The notes under the pieces were generated by a model. It made no database searches and was not told the origin of the DNA. It saw only the letters and a list, made by a program, of their open reading frames with translations. From NCBI GenBank assembly GCA_002238855.1, contig MPND01000003.1:62001-126000 (forward strand): a DNA stretch of 64,000 nucleotides, read 5' to 3'. Positions 6,525-16,587 of the stretch are shown here, in pieces (position 1 is the stretch's first letter; every line of letters begins with the position of its first letter). Both the position numbers and the translations under genes were made by a program. The DNA is from SAR202 cluster bacterium bin90 (GTDB taxonomy: Bacteria; Chloroflexota; Dehalococcoidia; Lucifugimonadales; JADFKI01).

Positions 6525-8015
6525 ATGAGTCCAAGAATGTACCAGGGACAGGTCAACGCGCCTGAATTTCCTGATGGTTTGGAATGGATGAACACAGACA
6601 GACCGCTGACCATGTCAGATTTGCGCGGCAAGGTGGTGGTTCTGGACTTCTGGACATACTGTTGAATCAACTGCATGCATGTATTTCCGCAGTTGCGGAA
6701 ACTGGAAGAGAAATACTCAGACTCCCTAGTCGTCGTGGGAGTACACTCTGCGAAATTCTCAGCCGAAAAGGACTATGAGAATGTTCGAAAGGCCGTACTG
6801 CGGCTGGAAATTGAGCATCCGGTCGTCAACGACAAGGACTTTCAGGTATGGCAGCAATATGGCGCCCGCGCATGGCCCACGCTGATGTTCATCGACCCCG
6901 AAGGCAAGGTGTTGGGCAAGCACGAAGGCGAGTTCGCGGTTTCAGATCTGGACGGCCTTCTGTCCAAAATGATTGACGAGTATGACAATAATCAGCTCGT
7001 AAACCGAACGCCTATAACTCTGAGCCTAGAAAAGGATAAAGAGTGGGAGCGTGCTTTTTCGTTCCCAGGCAAGGTGCTTGCCGATGAGGCGTCTGACCGC
7101 CTATTCATCGCTGACTCAAATCACAATCGTATTGTAGTTACCGACCTGCGCGGGAATCTTGTAAGTGTGATAGGAAGTGGCGATCGTGGGCTCCGGGATG
7201 GCGGCTTTGACAACGCAGAATTCTATGATCCACAGGGAATGGCCCTTGGCGGCGACACATTGTATGTAGCTGACACAAAGAACCATGCGATTCGTGAGGT
7301 TGACTTAGCAAACCAAAGCGTAAAGACAGTCGCCGGTACCGGAGAGCAGGCTCGAATGTTTCACAGGGGCGGTAACGCTCGCTTCGTGCAGCTAAACTCA
7401 CCCTGGGATTTAGTTCTCGAAGGAATGAACCTTTACATAGCGATGGCGGGCTTCCACCAGATCTGGCGCTACGATCTGCTCACAAAGGAGGCAAACCCGT
7501 ACGCTGGCAACGGGCGTGAACGCATCACGGACGGAGTGCTTTTCAATGCGGAATTGGCACAGCCCAGCGGCATTGTGAGTGATGGCGAGAAGCTCTACTT
7601 CACTGATAGTGAAACAAGCGCTGTCCGGTCAGCAGACTTAAACGGAAAAGGCCTCGTCGAAACCATCGTGGGCCTGCACCTGTTCGAGTTTGGAGATGTG
7701 GACGGAGTCGGTGATGAAGTGCGCCTGCAACATCCAATAGGCATAGAGTTGTACGATGGCGTGCTGTACATCGCAGATACCTACAACAATAAGATAAAGC
7801 GCATTTACCCGAAGACGCGCGGTGCATCGTCATTCTTGGGGATTGGAACGCCCGGACACGAAGACGGAGCAGGCGTGTTCGCACAATTCCACGAGCCGGC
7901 AGGGCTAAGCATCGCACGCGGCAGGCTGTACATCGCCGACACGAATAACCACGCAGTCAGGGTCGCGAATCTGGAGACGGGTGAGGTTAGTACGCTGGAG
8001 ATTGTCGGACTGTAA
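6525..8015 (+). CDS. Thioredoxin-like/NHL-repeat protein, probable selenoprotein (UGA = Sec at residue 47)
   Basis: The reading frame from the ATG at 6525 (AAGGAGG 7 bases upstream) runs 496 codons to 8015 with one in-frame TGA at 6663-6665. The TGA sits in [17 protein letters not shown], where relatives of this thioredoxin-NHL family (NHLRC2-like) have WTYCCINC. It therefore replaces the first Cys of the CxxC pair and gives a UxxC redox centre. Frame and similarity are intact on both sides: a thioredoxin fold to about 150, then a six-bladed NHL propeller with repeats such as [41 protein letters not shown] and [14 protein letters not shown] hairpin right after the TGA fits a bacterial SECIS. 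The likely role is thiol/disulfide chemistry on an unknown partner. The alternative is a nonsense mutation or a base error; a plain annotation would start at the ATG at 6675 and lose the active site. The DUF255 thioredoxin-domain gene follows 39 bases later. Confidence 0.8.
6684..6701 (+). promoter_or_regulatory. Candidate bacterial SECIS hairpin
   Basis: TTTCCGC (6684-6690) and GCGGAAA (6695-6701) form a perfect 7-bp stem around the loop AGTT. The loop begins about 25 bases after the TGA and has G as its second base, both as described for bacterial SECIS elements. A competing 7-bp stem (6668-6674 with 6689-6695) is also possible. The fold lies inside the coding sequence, as SelB-dependent elements do. 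Confidence 0.6.
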
Positions 8016-8054
8016 GCACCTATCCGCGCCGAGGCGCGCCCAATTGGAGTCAGA

Positions 8055-10103
8055 ATGCCGAATCGCCTAATTGACGAGACCAGTCCATATCTGCTGCAGC
8101 ATGCGAATAATCCTGTGGACTGGTATCCGTGGGGCGATGAGGCGTTGGAACGTGCACGGGCTGAAGACAAGCCCATCCTATTGAGTGTTGGCTATTCGGC
8201 GTGCCACTGGTGCCATGTTATGGAGAGGGAATCGTTCGAGAACCCGGATATCGCGGCGCAAATGAACCAGAGCTTCGTGAGCGTAAAAGTTGACCGCGAG
8301 GAACGCCCGGACATCGATTCCATATACATGACTGCGGTGCAGGCGATGACCGGTCATGGCGGCTGGCCGATGACGGTATTTCTTACGCCGGACGGTAAGC
8401 CCTTCTATGGCGGCACGTACTTCCCACCTGAGGACAGAGGCGGAATGCCGAGTTTCCCACGTGTTCTGGAGGCAATTTCAGATGCTTACCAGAACAATCG
8501 TGGCGATGTGCTGACGACTACCGAGCATCTGTTGGACCGGATGCGGCAGATGTCGGCTGTAGGCCAGCAGGGTTTCGAGCCACTGACTGATGAAGTCATG
8601 CGGCTGGCGATGCGAAAGTCAGCCGAAGACTTCGACGACAGACACGGCGGATTCGGGCTACAGCCCAAGTTTCCGCAGCCGATGACCTACGAGTTTCTTC
8701 TGCGCCACTACCTGCGGACCGAAGACTCGGATGCGCTTCACATGGTCGAGTTGACACTACAACGAATGGCACTGGCGGGCATCTATGATCAGATTGGAGG
8801 CGGCTTTCACCGGTATTCCACCGATGCCTTCTGGATGGTGCCTCACTTCGAGAAGATGCTCTATGACAATGCGCTTCTGGTTCGGCTGTACCTCCATGCC
8901 TTCCAGATTACGGGCAACCCACTGTACAGGCGTATCGTGGAAGAGACGCTTGAATACGTTACACGCGAGATGACATCGCCTGAGGGCGGGTTCTACTCTG
9001 CGCAGGACGCCGACAGCGAAGGCGTCGAGGGCAAGTTCTTCATCTGGCTGCCACACGAGATAACTGATGCGCTAGGCGACGAGGACGGCGAGATAATCTG
9101 CCGTTACTTCGGCGTAACACCACACGGCAATTTCGAGGGGCGAAACATACTGCGTGTGGCGATAGACGCTGCGAATCTGGCGCGTGAAGAGGGCATGGAA
9201 GCCAACGAATTCGGAGAACTGCTGACGCGCTCGAAGGAAAAGCTACTAGCAGTCAGGAATCGGCGCATCGCCCCCGGCCTTGACGATAAAGTGCTGACAT
9301 CCTGGAACGGGTTGATGCTTGCGGCATTCGCGGAGGCGGCCACGGTGCTCGGACGATCAGACTATGCCGAGGTCGCGGAACGCAATGCCGCTTTCTTGCT
9401 GAAGCACATGGTCAGGGACGGCAGGTTGCTACGCACATACAAGGACGGAGAATCCAAACTGAACGGTTACCTGGAGGACTACGCCTTCCTGATTGACGCC
9501 CTACTGATACTGCACGAGGTTAACTTTAGTCGCAAGACACTGGACGCAGCCATTACACTGGGAAATCAAATGGTGGAGTTGTTCTGGGATCCGGCGACGG
9601 GCCAGTTCTTTGATACCGGACATGATCATGAAGAGTTGGTCGTGCGCCCCAAGGATGTAACGGACAACGCTATCCCTTGCGGAAGTTCGATGGCGGTGGA
9701 TGTGCTTCTCAGACTCGCAGTCATAACTGGTGACGGAGACATGGAACGAAGGGCAAGCGGGGCGCTGCGTGCTGTGCGGCAATTGATGATGACTTTCCCG
9801 ACGGCTGCAGGACACTGGCTGGGTGCACTCGACTTCTACCTTTCGAGTCCGAAGGAAATTGTAGTCGTTGGTGAGCGTGGCGATGCGGATACAAATACGC
9901 TACTGGCAGAGGTACACAAGAACTACCTGCCGAATCGCGTGCTTGTTGGCGTTGAAGGCGATGACGGCACTACCGAAGGGCTTCCCCTGCTTGCAGATCG
10001 TCGCCGCATTGACGGTCGAGCGACGGCCTACGTGTGCGAAAATTATGTCTGCCAGCTTCCCGTGACCGACGCAAGAGCTCTCGCTCGCCAATTGGTAGAC
10101 TGA
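8055..10103 (+). CDS. DUF255 thioredoxin domain-containing protein (YyaL/SPATA20 family)
   Basis: 682 aa, full length for the family. The N-terminal thioredoxin-like domain (about 1-165) opens with [20 protein letters not shown] and has the motif [14 protein letters not shown], including a CxxC pair. It continues with [10 protein letters not shown] and [20 protein letters not shown]. The rest is an alpha/alpha toroid resembling N-acylglucosamine 2-epimerase/cellulase folds ([36 protein letters not shown]). No reaction is established for this widespread cytosolic family. Lying next to the probable selenothioredoxin-NHL gene, it may share a transcript and a redox role with it. Confidence 0.92.
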   Translation: MPNRLIDETSPYLLQHANNPVDWYPWGDEALERARAEDKPILLSVGYSACHWCHVMERESFENPDIAAQMNQSFVSVKVDREERPDIDSIYMTAVQAMTGHGGWPMTVFLTPDGKPFYGGTYFPPEDRGGMPSFPRVLEAISDAYQNNRGDVLTTTEHLLDRMRQMSAVGQQGFEPLTDEVMRLAMRKSAEDFDDRHGGFGLQPKFPQPMTYEFLLRHYLRTEDSDALHMVELTLQRMALAGIYDQIGGGFHRYSTDAFWMVPHFEKMLYDNALLVRLYLHAFQITGNPLYRRIVEETLEYVTREMTSPEGGFYSAQDADSEGVEGKFFIWLPHEITDALGDEDGEIICRYFGVTPHGNFEGRNILRVAIDAANLAREEGMEANEFGELLTRSKEKLLAVRNRRIAPGLDDKVLTSWNGLMLAAFAEAATVLGRSDYAEVAERNAAFLLKHMVRDGRLLRTYKDGESKLNGYLEDYAFLIDALLILHEVNFSRKTLDAAITLGNQMVELFWDPATGQFFDTGHDHEELVVRPKDVTDNAIPCGSSMAVDVLLRLAVITGDGDMERRASGALRAVRQLMMTFPTAAGHWLGALDFYLSSPKEIVVVGERGDADTNTLLAEVHKNYLPNRVLVGVEGDDGTTEGLPLLADRRRIDGRATAYVCENYVCQLPVTDARALARQLVD

Positions 10104-10216
10104 TTCCGGCGGCGTCCTGATCCGCATCCTGCGCATTTTCTTGGCGTTCAGATGGTCCATCCTGCTATCATGTCGGTTGACCCGAAGCACTACAATTGGC
10201 AATTTCAAGGAAATGC

Positions 10217-11155
10217 ATGACGGACCCACTTGACGCCCCCGACATAATCATCCAAGTGGATGATTTATCCAAGCGCTATGAGGATTTGAGGGCGGTAGAT
10301 GGCATTACCTTTGCCGTAGAGCGCGGCGAGGTTTTCGGCATCCTAGGACCGAATGGGGCGGGCAAGACCACCACACTGGAGTGCATAGAAGGACTTGTCG
10401 AGCCCACAAAGGGTAGGACCACCGTTTTAGGCTTTGACACTCAACGAGAGCCACAGAAGGTCAAGCAACGGATTGGGGTGCAACTTCAGGCATCAGCCTA
10501 CTTCGACCACCTCACATTGAGGGAAATTCTCGACCTGTTTGGCATGTTTTACGATCGGAGAGTGGATCCAATCGAACTGCTGGAACAGGTCAATCTTGCT
10601 GACAGAGCGGACACTACCGTTAACAAGCTGTCAGGCGGACAGCAGCAGCGGTTCACTATTGCCGCGACACTCGTAAACGATCCAGAAGTGGTGTTCCTCG
10701 ACGAGCCGACGACTGGCCTCGACCCCCAGGCGAGACGAAGCCTCTGGAGTTTTGTGCAGGGGATAAATGGCGCAGGGCGAACGGTGGTATTGACCACGCA
10801 TTACATGGAAGAGGCAGAGTACCTGTGTGACCGAATTGCCATTATGGATCAGGGCAGGATAGTTGCACTCGATACGCCCGTAAACTTGGTGCGCTCGCTT
10901 CCCGTTCCATACCAAATCAAGGTTGGGCCTGAGTGCTTGGATGCCGTTGATGAACTGCGGGTGTTGGCGGCCGTTAAGGAAGCAATCTCAGAGGATACCG
11001 GAGTACGACTGCTTTCGGCCGACGCATCAATCACTGTGCCTGCGCTAATGGAATGGGCAAGGGCTTCGGGTAGAGACTTCTCACACCTCGAAGTGGTGCC
11101 TTCCAATCTTGAGGATGTATTTCTGTCCATTACCGGACACGCGCTTAGAGAGTAG
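10217..11155 (+). CDS. ABC transporter ATP-binding protein (ABC-2 type exporter)
   Basis: 312 aa from the ATG at 10217 with AAGGA 5 bases before it. All nucleotide-binding motifs are present: Walker A GPNGAGKT (about 44-51), signature LSGGQQQRF, Walker B VVFLDEPTTGLDP, and the H-loop in VVLTTHYMEEAE. The C-terminal 80 residues form the regulatory tail common in drug/lipid exporter ATPases (ending NLEDVFLSITG). It powers the permease encoded 13 bases downstream. The substrate is unknown; the pair resembles daunorubicin/multidrug-type exporters. Confidence 0.93.
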   Translation: MTDPLDAPDIIIQVDDLSKRYEDLRAVDGITFAVERGEVFGILGPNGAGKTTTLECIEGLVEPTKGRTTVLGFDTQREPQKVKQRIGVQLQASAYFDHLTLREILDLFGMFYDRRVDPIELLEQVNLADRADTTVNKLSGGQQQRFTIAATLVNDPEVVFLDEPTTGLDPQARRSLWSFVQGINGAGRTVVLTTHYMEEAEYLCDRIAIMDQGRIVALDTPVNLVRSLPVPYQIKVGPECLDAVDELRVLAAVKEAISEDTGVRLLSADASITVPALMEWARASGRDFSHLEVVPSNLEDVFLSITGHALRE

Positions 11156-11167
11156 CGCATTTTCTCA

Positions 11168-12247
11168 ATGCTTTTGTTCCACCTCACCATCGCCAATTTG
11201 AAGATGCTCGCACGAGACAGACAGGCGCTGTTCTGGGCGTTGGTCTTTCCGCTTATCTTTGTGGTGGTTTTCGGACTGTTCTTCAGGGAGACTGAATCGC
11301 CACGGACACTCGCGGTGATTGACTACGCGGAAGATTCCGTTTCGGCACAGCTCATTGAGAATCTAGGACAGGTTGACGATCTCAATGTCAATTTGCGCGC
11401 GGATGAGGGACAGGCGCGGAAGGAACTGAACAACGGCGATTTGAGTCACCTGCTGATAATTCCTGAAGGGCTTGAGGCATCAGTTTCTGATAATCCGCCA
11501 GCGAAAATAATCCTTCTATACGATGACGCCGACCCGCTCAGTGGCATTGTGTTAGGTATGATATGGAGCTTTGTGGACAGAGCGAATCTTCAGATGGCGC
11601 AAGCCCCTACCCGCCTTGAACTCGTTCCTGAGGGCGTTTCCAGGCGAAATATCAGCTACCTCGACTTCCTGATACCTGGCCTTGCTATCTGGGGAGTTAT
11701 GAACTTCTCCATAATCGGGATCGCTACATCGATGGCAGCATATAGAGAGAAGCGGATTCTTATTCGACTCCAGGCAACGCCGCTGAAGGTTCGAGTATTC
11801 TTCGCCGCAAGAGTCTTGTCCGCCTTAATTCTTTCGGTGTTGCAGGCGGCAATGATTCTGGCGGCTGGCTGGCTGCTGTTTGGTGTGGCAATAGAAGGAA
11901 ATTTGCTGCATATCGCGCTGCTGGTGGTGCTGGGCAACCTGGTGTTTCTAAGCCTGGGTTTTATCGTGGGCTCGTTCTCCAAGACTGTGGCTGCCGCAAG
12001 CGGACAGGGCAACGCAGTTGGGTTGCCCCTAATGTTTATGTCCGGAGTTTTCTTCCCTATTGAGAATCTGCCGACAGCGCTGCGTCTCATCGTCGAGTAT
12101 CTGCCACTCGCTCCAATACTGGAAATTGTTCGGGGAATAACTTTGCACTCAAATGCAATATGGGAATTTCCCCTGCAGCTCGCGATAATTTGCGGGTGGA
12201 TTCTCCTGTCTGCGGTCGCCGCGATACGAACGTTCCGCTTCAGGTAG
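11168..12247 (+). CDS. ABC-2 type transporter permease
   Basis: 359 aa. A first membrane segment near the N-terminus (ALFWALVFPLIFVVVFGLFF) is followed by an extracytoplasmic domain (about 45-165). Five more hydrophobic segments then fill the C-terminal half, including the family-typical GVMNFSIIGIATSMAAYREK and LMFMSGVFFPIENLP. It pairs with the preceding ATPase, probably as a dimeric exporter in the cytoplasmic membrane. No ribosome site is evident, which suggests coupling to the ATPase gene. Confidence 0.92.
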   Translation: MLLFHLTIANLKMLARDRQALFWALVFPLIFVVVFGLFFRETESPRTLAVIDYAEDSVSAQLIENLGQVDDLNVNLRADEGQARKELNNGDLSHLLIIPEGLEASVSDNPPAKIILLYDDADPLSGIVLGMIWSFVDRANLQMAQAPTRLELVPEGVSRRNISYLDFLIPGLAIWGVMNFSIIGIATSMAAYREKRILIRLQATPLKVRVFFAARVLSALILSVLQAAMILAAGWLLFGVAIEGNLLHIALLVVLGNLVFLSLGFIVGSFSKTVAAASGQGNAVGLPLMFMSGVFFPIENLPTALRLIVEYLPLAPILEIVRGITLHSNAIWEFPLQLAIICGWILLSAVAAIRTFRFR

Positions 12248-12343
12248 AACCTCCCCAAGGGGTCTCCTCGTTTGCAACGCCTACCTTTATCCACTATCAT
12301 AATCTCACGCATTCTGGAGGTGCGACTTGCAAAGGACGGAAGT

Positions 12344-13783
12344 GTGAAGCTCGATCTAATCAGGGAATTGCAAGGCATTGTAGGCGAAGATTACGTCGTC
12401 TATAGGCAAGAAGACCTGATTGTGTATGAGTATGACGGATCCGCGGACAAGGCAATGCCCGCGATCGTGGTCATACCAGACACGGCAGAGCAGGTTGCCG
12501 AGATCGTCAAGCTGGCGCGTAGGAATGATGTACCGATTGTGGCGCGCGGCGCGGGCACAGGCTTGAGTGGTGGCGCGGTCGCGCAGATGGGTGGTATTGT
12601 CGTAGCGCTGACGCGCATGACTCGCATTCTCGAAGTTGATGTGGAAAACCGCATCGCGGTCGTGGAGCCGGGCGTCATTAACCTGCACCTGACCGAGCAT
12701 GTATCTCAATATGGGCTTTGCTACGCGCCCGACCCTTCCAGCCAGAAGGCTTGCACTATCGGCGGAAATGTTGCTGAAAACTCAGGTGGTCCCCACTGTC
12801 TCGCTTATGGTGTTACTACAAACCATGTGCTTGGAATGGAAGTGGTAATGGCCGATGGGTCCCTACAATGGGTCGGAGGCAGAACTAGGGAGACACCAGG
12901 CTACGACCTGCGCGGGATCATCATCGGCTCAGAAGGCACGCTTGCAATCGTTACGAAAGTGATTGTGCGGCTGCTGCGTCAGCCTGAGGCCGTTAAGACT
13001 CTGTTGGCCGTATTCCGGGAGCTCGATCAGGCAAGCGCGGCTGTATCCGGCATTATCGCCGCCGGTATCGTGCCCGCGGCAATCGAGATGATGGACGACC
13101 TGTGCATTCAGGCAGTGGAGCCTGCGGTGAACGCGGGCTATCCGGCGGATGCGGGCGCGGTGCTGTTAGTGGAAGTCGAAGGACTTGCGGAGTCGGTGGA
13201 GGAAGAGGTGGAGGAGATCGAGAATGTCTGCAACGAGTTCAACCCGATAGAGATACGCACCGCAACGGACCAGGAAGCCCGCGACAGGTTGTGGGCAGGA
13301 CGGAAGGGTGTGCTGGGCGCATTGGGGCGACTTGCCCCCAACTACTTGCTTGTGGACGGAACAGTGCCTCGCACGAAACTTGTGGAAGTGCTTTCGCAAA
13401 TTCGCCAGCTTTCCCGTGACAGCGGATTTCCGATCGCCAATCTGTTGCATGCAGGTGACGGGAACTTGCACCCGTCGGTGCTATTCGACGAGCGCAAGCC
13501 GGGAGATACACAGAAGGCATTGGCTCTGGGCGGCGAGATTCTGAAGATGTGCGTGGATGCAGGCGGCGTGCTATCAGGCGAGCATGGTATAGGCTTGGAA
13601 AAGCAGGAATACATGCACTTCATGTTCAATGACGACGACCTAGAAGCAATGGCGCGGCTTAAGCCAGCATTCGACACGCGCGACATGCTCAATCCGGCAA
13701 AGATATTCCCCACCGGCGCATCCTGTAATGAGGTCGCGTTCGCCGGCGCAATTTCCCGTGCAGGTGCTGACGCTTGGATCTAG
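12344..13783 (+). CDS. glcD: FAD-linked oxidase, glycolate/lactate oxidase subunit GlcD type
   Basis: 479 aa from a GTG at 12344 (AAGGA 7 bases before it); the frame stays open upstream to 12272 but that part is unlike the family. The PCMH-type FAD domain holds PIVARGAGTGLSGGAV and NSGGPHCLAYGVTTNHVLGM. The C-terminal FAD-oxidase domain has HAGDGNLHPS and ends in GVLSGEHGIGLEKQ and LNPAKIFP. With the next two genes it forms a GlcDEF-like complex that oxidises a 2-hydroxyacid (glycolate or D-lactate) and passes electrons through FeS clusters to the membrane. Which acid is used cannot be told from sequence. Confidence 0.88.
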   Translation: MKLDLIRELQGIVGEDYVVYRQEDLIVYEYDGSADKAMPAIVVIPDTAEQVAEIVKLARRNDVPIVARGAGTGLSGGAVAQMGGIVVALTRMTRILEVDVENRIAVVEPGVINLHLTEHVSQYGLCYAPDPSSQKACTIGGNVAENSGGPHCLAYGVTTNHVLGMEVVMADGSLQWVGGRTRETPGYDLRGIIIGSEGTLAIVTKVIVRLLRQPEAVKTLLAVFRELDQASAAVSGIIAAGIVPAAIEMMDDLCIQAVEPAVNAGYPADAGAVLLVEVEGLAESVEEEVEEIENVCNEFNPIEIRTATDQEARDRLWAGRKGVLGALGRLAPNYLLVDGTVPRTKLVEVLSQIRQLSRDSGFPIANLLHAGDGNLHPSVLFDERKPGDTQKALALGGEILKMCVDAGGVLSGEHGIGLEKQEYMHFMFNDDDLEAMARLKPAFDTRDMLNPAKIFPTGASCNEVAFAGAISRAGADAWI

Positions 13784-13901
13784 TTTCCCTTGTTCAGATA
13801 CCGCTCGCCAGACGACCTCAGTTCTCACCTGATAATAGTGAATGATGCCGTGCAGTCGGACGTCGTAATTCAGGTAACAGTTAGACAGTAGTGCAGTTTC
13901 A

Positions 13902-15209
13902 ATGAGTGAAGACTTAACACCACCTCTGCAGCGTCTCGCAGATTCAATTGGCCCCGATCTCATCTTGTCGGGTGGAGCAAGAGATGCGATAGACGGCGTT
14001 GAACCGAGCACCGTTGTCTCGCCTCAGAATACTGAGGAGCTTTGCAAGCTGCTGTCCGTCGCCGACCGTGAAGGACTAGCAGTCGCACCTCGTGGTGGCG
14101 GTACGCAGCTCGCCCTCGGGAATCGATTAAGTAGGCTTGATATTGTTGCGGACATATCCGGCTTAAATCGGGTTGTTCAGCACAATGCCGCGGACTTAAC
14201 TCTTGTCGTGGAAGCTGGAATTTCCCTGAATTCATTGCGAGAGACACTAGCCGCAGAGGGGCAGTTTCTAGCGCTGGATGCACCCCTTCCTGACCGCGCT
14301 ACGATTGGCGGCACGCTCGCAGCGGGAGTAAGTGGGCCGCTTAAGTGGCAGTACGGCAGCGCACGCGACCTCGTCATTGGAATGAAGGTGGCACAGGCAG
14401 ACGGGAGAATCACGCAGAGTGGTGGCAATGTTGTAAAGAATGTGAGCGGTTACGACATGGCACGGCTGCATGTGGGCGGGCTTGGTACACTGGGCATCAT
14501 AACAGAAGTGTCGTTTAAGCTTACGCCGATGCCCCGACATGAGACGACTCTTCTGGCAATGTTCGACTCGGCGGACGAGTGCCTGAGCGCCGCGCTCGGT
14601 ATTTTCAATGGCGGTGTGATGCCGATGGCATTGACTGCCTTCAGTTCCGGTGTTGCAGCTCGGATCGGGCAGGACGGTGTCGAACAAGGGGAATACGCGC
14701 TTGCGGTGAGGCTGGGTGGGAGGCCACGAACCCTGCGTAGAATGGAGAATGAGGCGTTTTTCGTGATACGAGGCCAGACGGCGCGGGTTGAAAGGCTGGA
14801 GGATGAGGCTTCGAATCTCTGGACAGGACTTGCGGATTTTGGTCATTCCGAGGGCGAAGAGCCTGTCGTCTCTGCGCGCATCGGTGTGCTACCAAGCAAC
14901 ATTGCGCGAGCAATCGAGGCACTAACTGAACGCGAGGAGCCAGCATTAGTGGCTCAGCCCGGGTATGGTATGATGAGCGCTCACTGGTTCGATGTGGATG
15001 GCGAACCGGAGGCGGCTATTCGCAGCTCCCGCGATGCCATCCACGGCCTTGGCGGTACCTTGGATGTTGAGCGCGCTCCCCTCGAATTAAAGGACACTCT
15101 TGATGTTTGGGACTACACGGGAGAGTCAATTGAAATAATGAGGAACCTGAAGGCGCAGTACGACCCAAATGGCATTCTTAACCCGAACAGGTTCACCGGA
15201 GGAATCTGA
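13902..15209 (+). CDS. glcE: FAD-binding oxidoreductase, GlcE type
   Basis: 435 aa, slightly longer than typical GlcE. The FAD-binding PCMH half shows APRGGGTQLALGN, LDAPLPDRATIGGTLAAG and GGNVVKNVSGYDMARLHVGG, the usual GlcE motifs. The C-terminal half is divergent but ends in the common NPNGILNPNRF-like form (DPNGILNPNRFTGGI). It is the second flavin subunit of the 2-hydroxyacid oxidase. The stop is immediately followed by the ATG of the FeS subunit (TGAATG), so the two are tightly coupled. Confidence 0.88.
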   Translation: MSEDLTPPLQRLADSIGPDLILSGGARDAIDGVEPSTVVSPQNTEELCKLLSVADREGLAVAPRGGGTQLALGNRLSRLDIVADISGLNRVVQHNAADLTLVVEAGISLNSLRETLAAEGQFLALDAPLPDRATIGGTLAAGVSGPLKWQYGSARDLVIGMKVAQADGRITQSGGNVVKNVSGYDMARLHVGGLGTLGIITEVSFKLTPMPRHETTLLAMFDSADECLSAALGIFNGGVMPMALTAFSSGVAARIGQDGVEQGEYALAVRLGGRPRTLRRMENEAFFVIRGQTARVERLEDEASNLWTGLADFGHSEGEEPVVSARIGVLPSNIARAIEALTEREEPALVAQPGYGMMSAHWFDVDGEPEAAIRSSRDAIHGLGGTLDVERAPLELKDTLDVWDYTGESIEIMRNLKAQYDPNGILNPNRFTGGI

Positions 15210-16562
15210 ATGGCAACAGCCCCGGAAAAGCCGCGCACGGACGACGGCCTGAATATCTTCGCAGGTCCGGATGCACCGCAAGAGTCGGAACTGTACAAGT
15301 GCGTTCATTGCGGGTTCTGCCTGCAGGCCTGCCCCACTTATGTCGAGACTGGGCTGGAGGCAGAGTCGCCACGTGGTCGCATTGCCCTGATGAAGGCGGT
15401 CAATGAGGGGCGAATCGGCATTACTGATTCGGTGATGCGCCATTGGGACCTCTGCATTCAGTGCCGAGCGTGCGAGGTAGCTTGCCCTTCCGGAGTGCCA
15501 TACGGCAATCTCATCGAGGCGACGATGCAGCAGGTCGCCGATCGCCGAAGTCCTGGCTATGTAAACGGCAAGATAGCTACGCTCGCCTTGAATAAGCTTC
15601 TTCCTAACCAGACTCTTCTGTCTATGGTTATAGGCGGCATGCGTATGTATCAGCGGTTCGGCGTGCAAAAGGTGATGCGCAAGAGCGGGTTGCTGAAGTT
15701 GCTGCCGGGCAACATGGGTGAACTGGAAGATTCTATGCCTACGCTTCCGACTGAAGTGTTCAAGGCAAGCGGACAGGTGTATAGAGCCAGAGGCGAGGTG
15801 AAGGCGAAGGTAGCACTTCTATCAGGTTGCGTGATGCCTCTGATCCACGGCCCTGAGATGAATGCCGTGGTGCGTGTGCTAACGCGCAATGGGTGCGAGG
15901 TGGTTGTCACCAAAGAGCAAGGCTGCTGCGGCGCGATCAACTCTCATGTAGGTGATCTTGATATGACGCGCGAATTGGCAAGGCGCAATGTCGATGCATT
16001 TCTTGCTGAGGAAGTAGATTATGTTGTAGTGGCGTCGGCGGGATGCGGTTCAAGGATGAAGGAGTACGGCCATCTGTTGAGAGACGACGCTGCGTATGCC
16101 GAGAAGGCGGAGGCTCTGAGCGCTAAGGTGCAGGACATTCATGAGCTGCTAGCATCGCTTCCGATTGAGCCTCCTAAAGGACATCTACCCTACCGGGTCA
16201 CATACCAGGACTCCTGCCACCTATCTAACGCGCAACGGATAACGGCTGCGCCTCGCCAGCTACTTGGTTCGATTCCGGGCATTGAATTTGTCGAATTGTC
16301 GAACGCGGACAAGTGCTGTGGCGCCGGTGGTACATACACAATCACCGAACGCGATTTCTCCATGCGCATTCTGGACACGAAGATGCGCGCCGTGCGACAG
16401 ACTCAAGCCAACGTGATCGCAACCGCGAATCCGGGCTGCCTGATGCAGCTACAATACGGCGCGCAGCGCGACGGAATGCCCGTGCAGGTCAAATACATCA
16501 CGGACCTGCTTGACGAATCATATAGCAAGGAATCGAATGGCGCATCCGGTACGCCACAATAG
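15210..16562 (+). CDS. glcF: (Fe-S)-binding protein, GlcF type
   Basis: 450 aa. Two [4Fe-4S] ferredoxin motifs lie near the N-terminus (CVHCGFCLQACP and CIQCRACEVACPSG). Two CCG (heterodisulfide-reductase-like) cysteine-rich domains follow, with EQGCCGAINSH and ADKCCGAGGTYTI as their closing motifs. It takes electrons from the GlcD/GlcE flavins and feeds them toward quinones or another carrier. Length, domain order and position directly after glcE fit GlcF. Confidence 0.92.
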   Translation: MATAPEKPRTDDGLNIFAGPDAPQESELYKCVHCGFCLQACPTYVETGLEAESPRGRIALMKAVNEGRIGITDSVMRHWDLCIQCRACEVACPSGVPYGNLIEATMQQVADRRSPGYVNGKIATLALNKLLPNQTLLSMVIGGMRMYQRFGVQKVMRKSGLLKLLPGNMGELEDSMPTLPTEVFKASGQVYRARGEVKAKVALLSGCVMPLIHGPEMNAVVRVLTRNGCEVVVTKEQGCCGAINSHVGDLDMTRELARRNVDAFLAEEVDYVVVASAGCGSRMKEYGHLLRDDAAYAEKAEALSAKVQDIHELLASLPIEPPKGHLPYRVTYQDSCHLSNAQRITAAPRQLLGSIPGIEFVELSNADKCCGAGGTYTITERDFSMRILDTKMRAVRQTQANVIATANPGCLMQLQYGAQRDGMPVQVKYITDLLDESYSKESNGASGTPQ

Positions 16563-16587
16563 ATCAGAACAAAGGAGATTTGACTCA

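Noticed and set aside
6663-6665. TGA read as Trp (code change)
   Set aside because: TGA ends intact genes such as glcE and tsaB here, and the position calls for Cys/Sec, not Trp.
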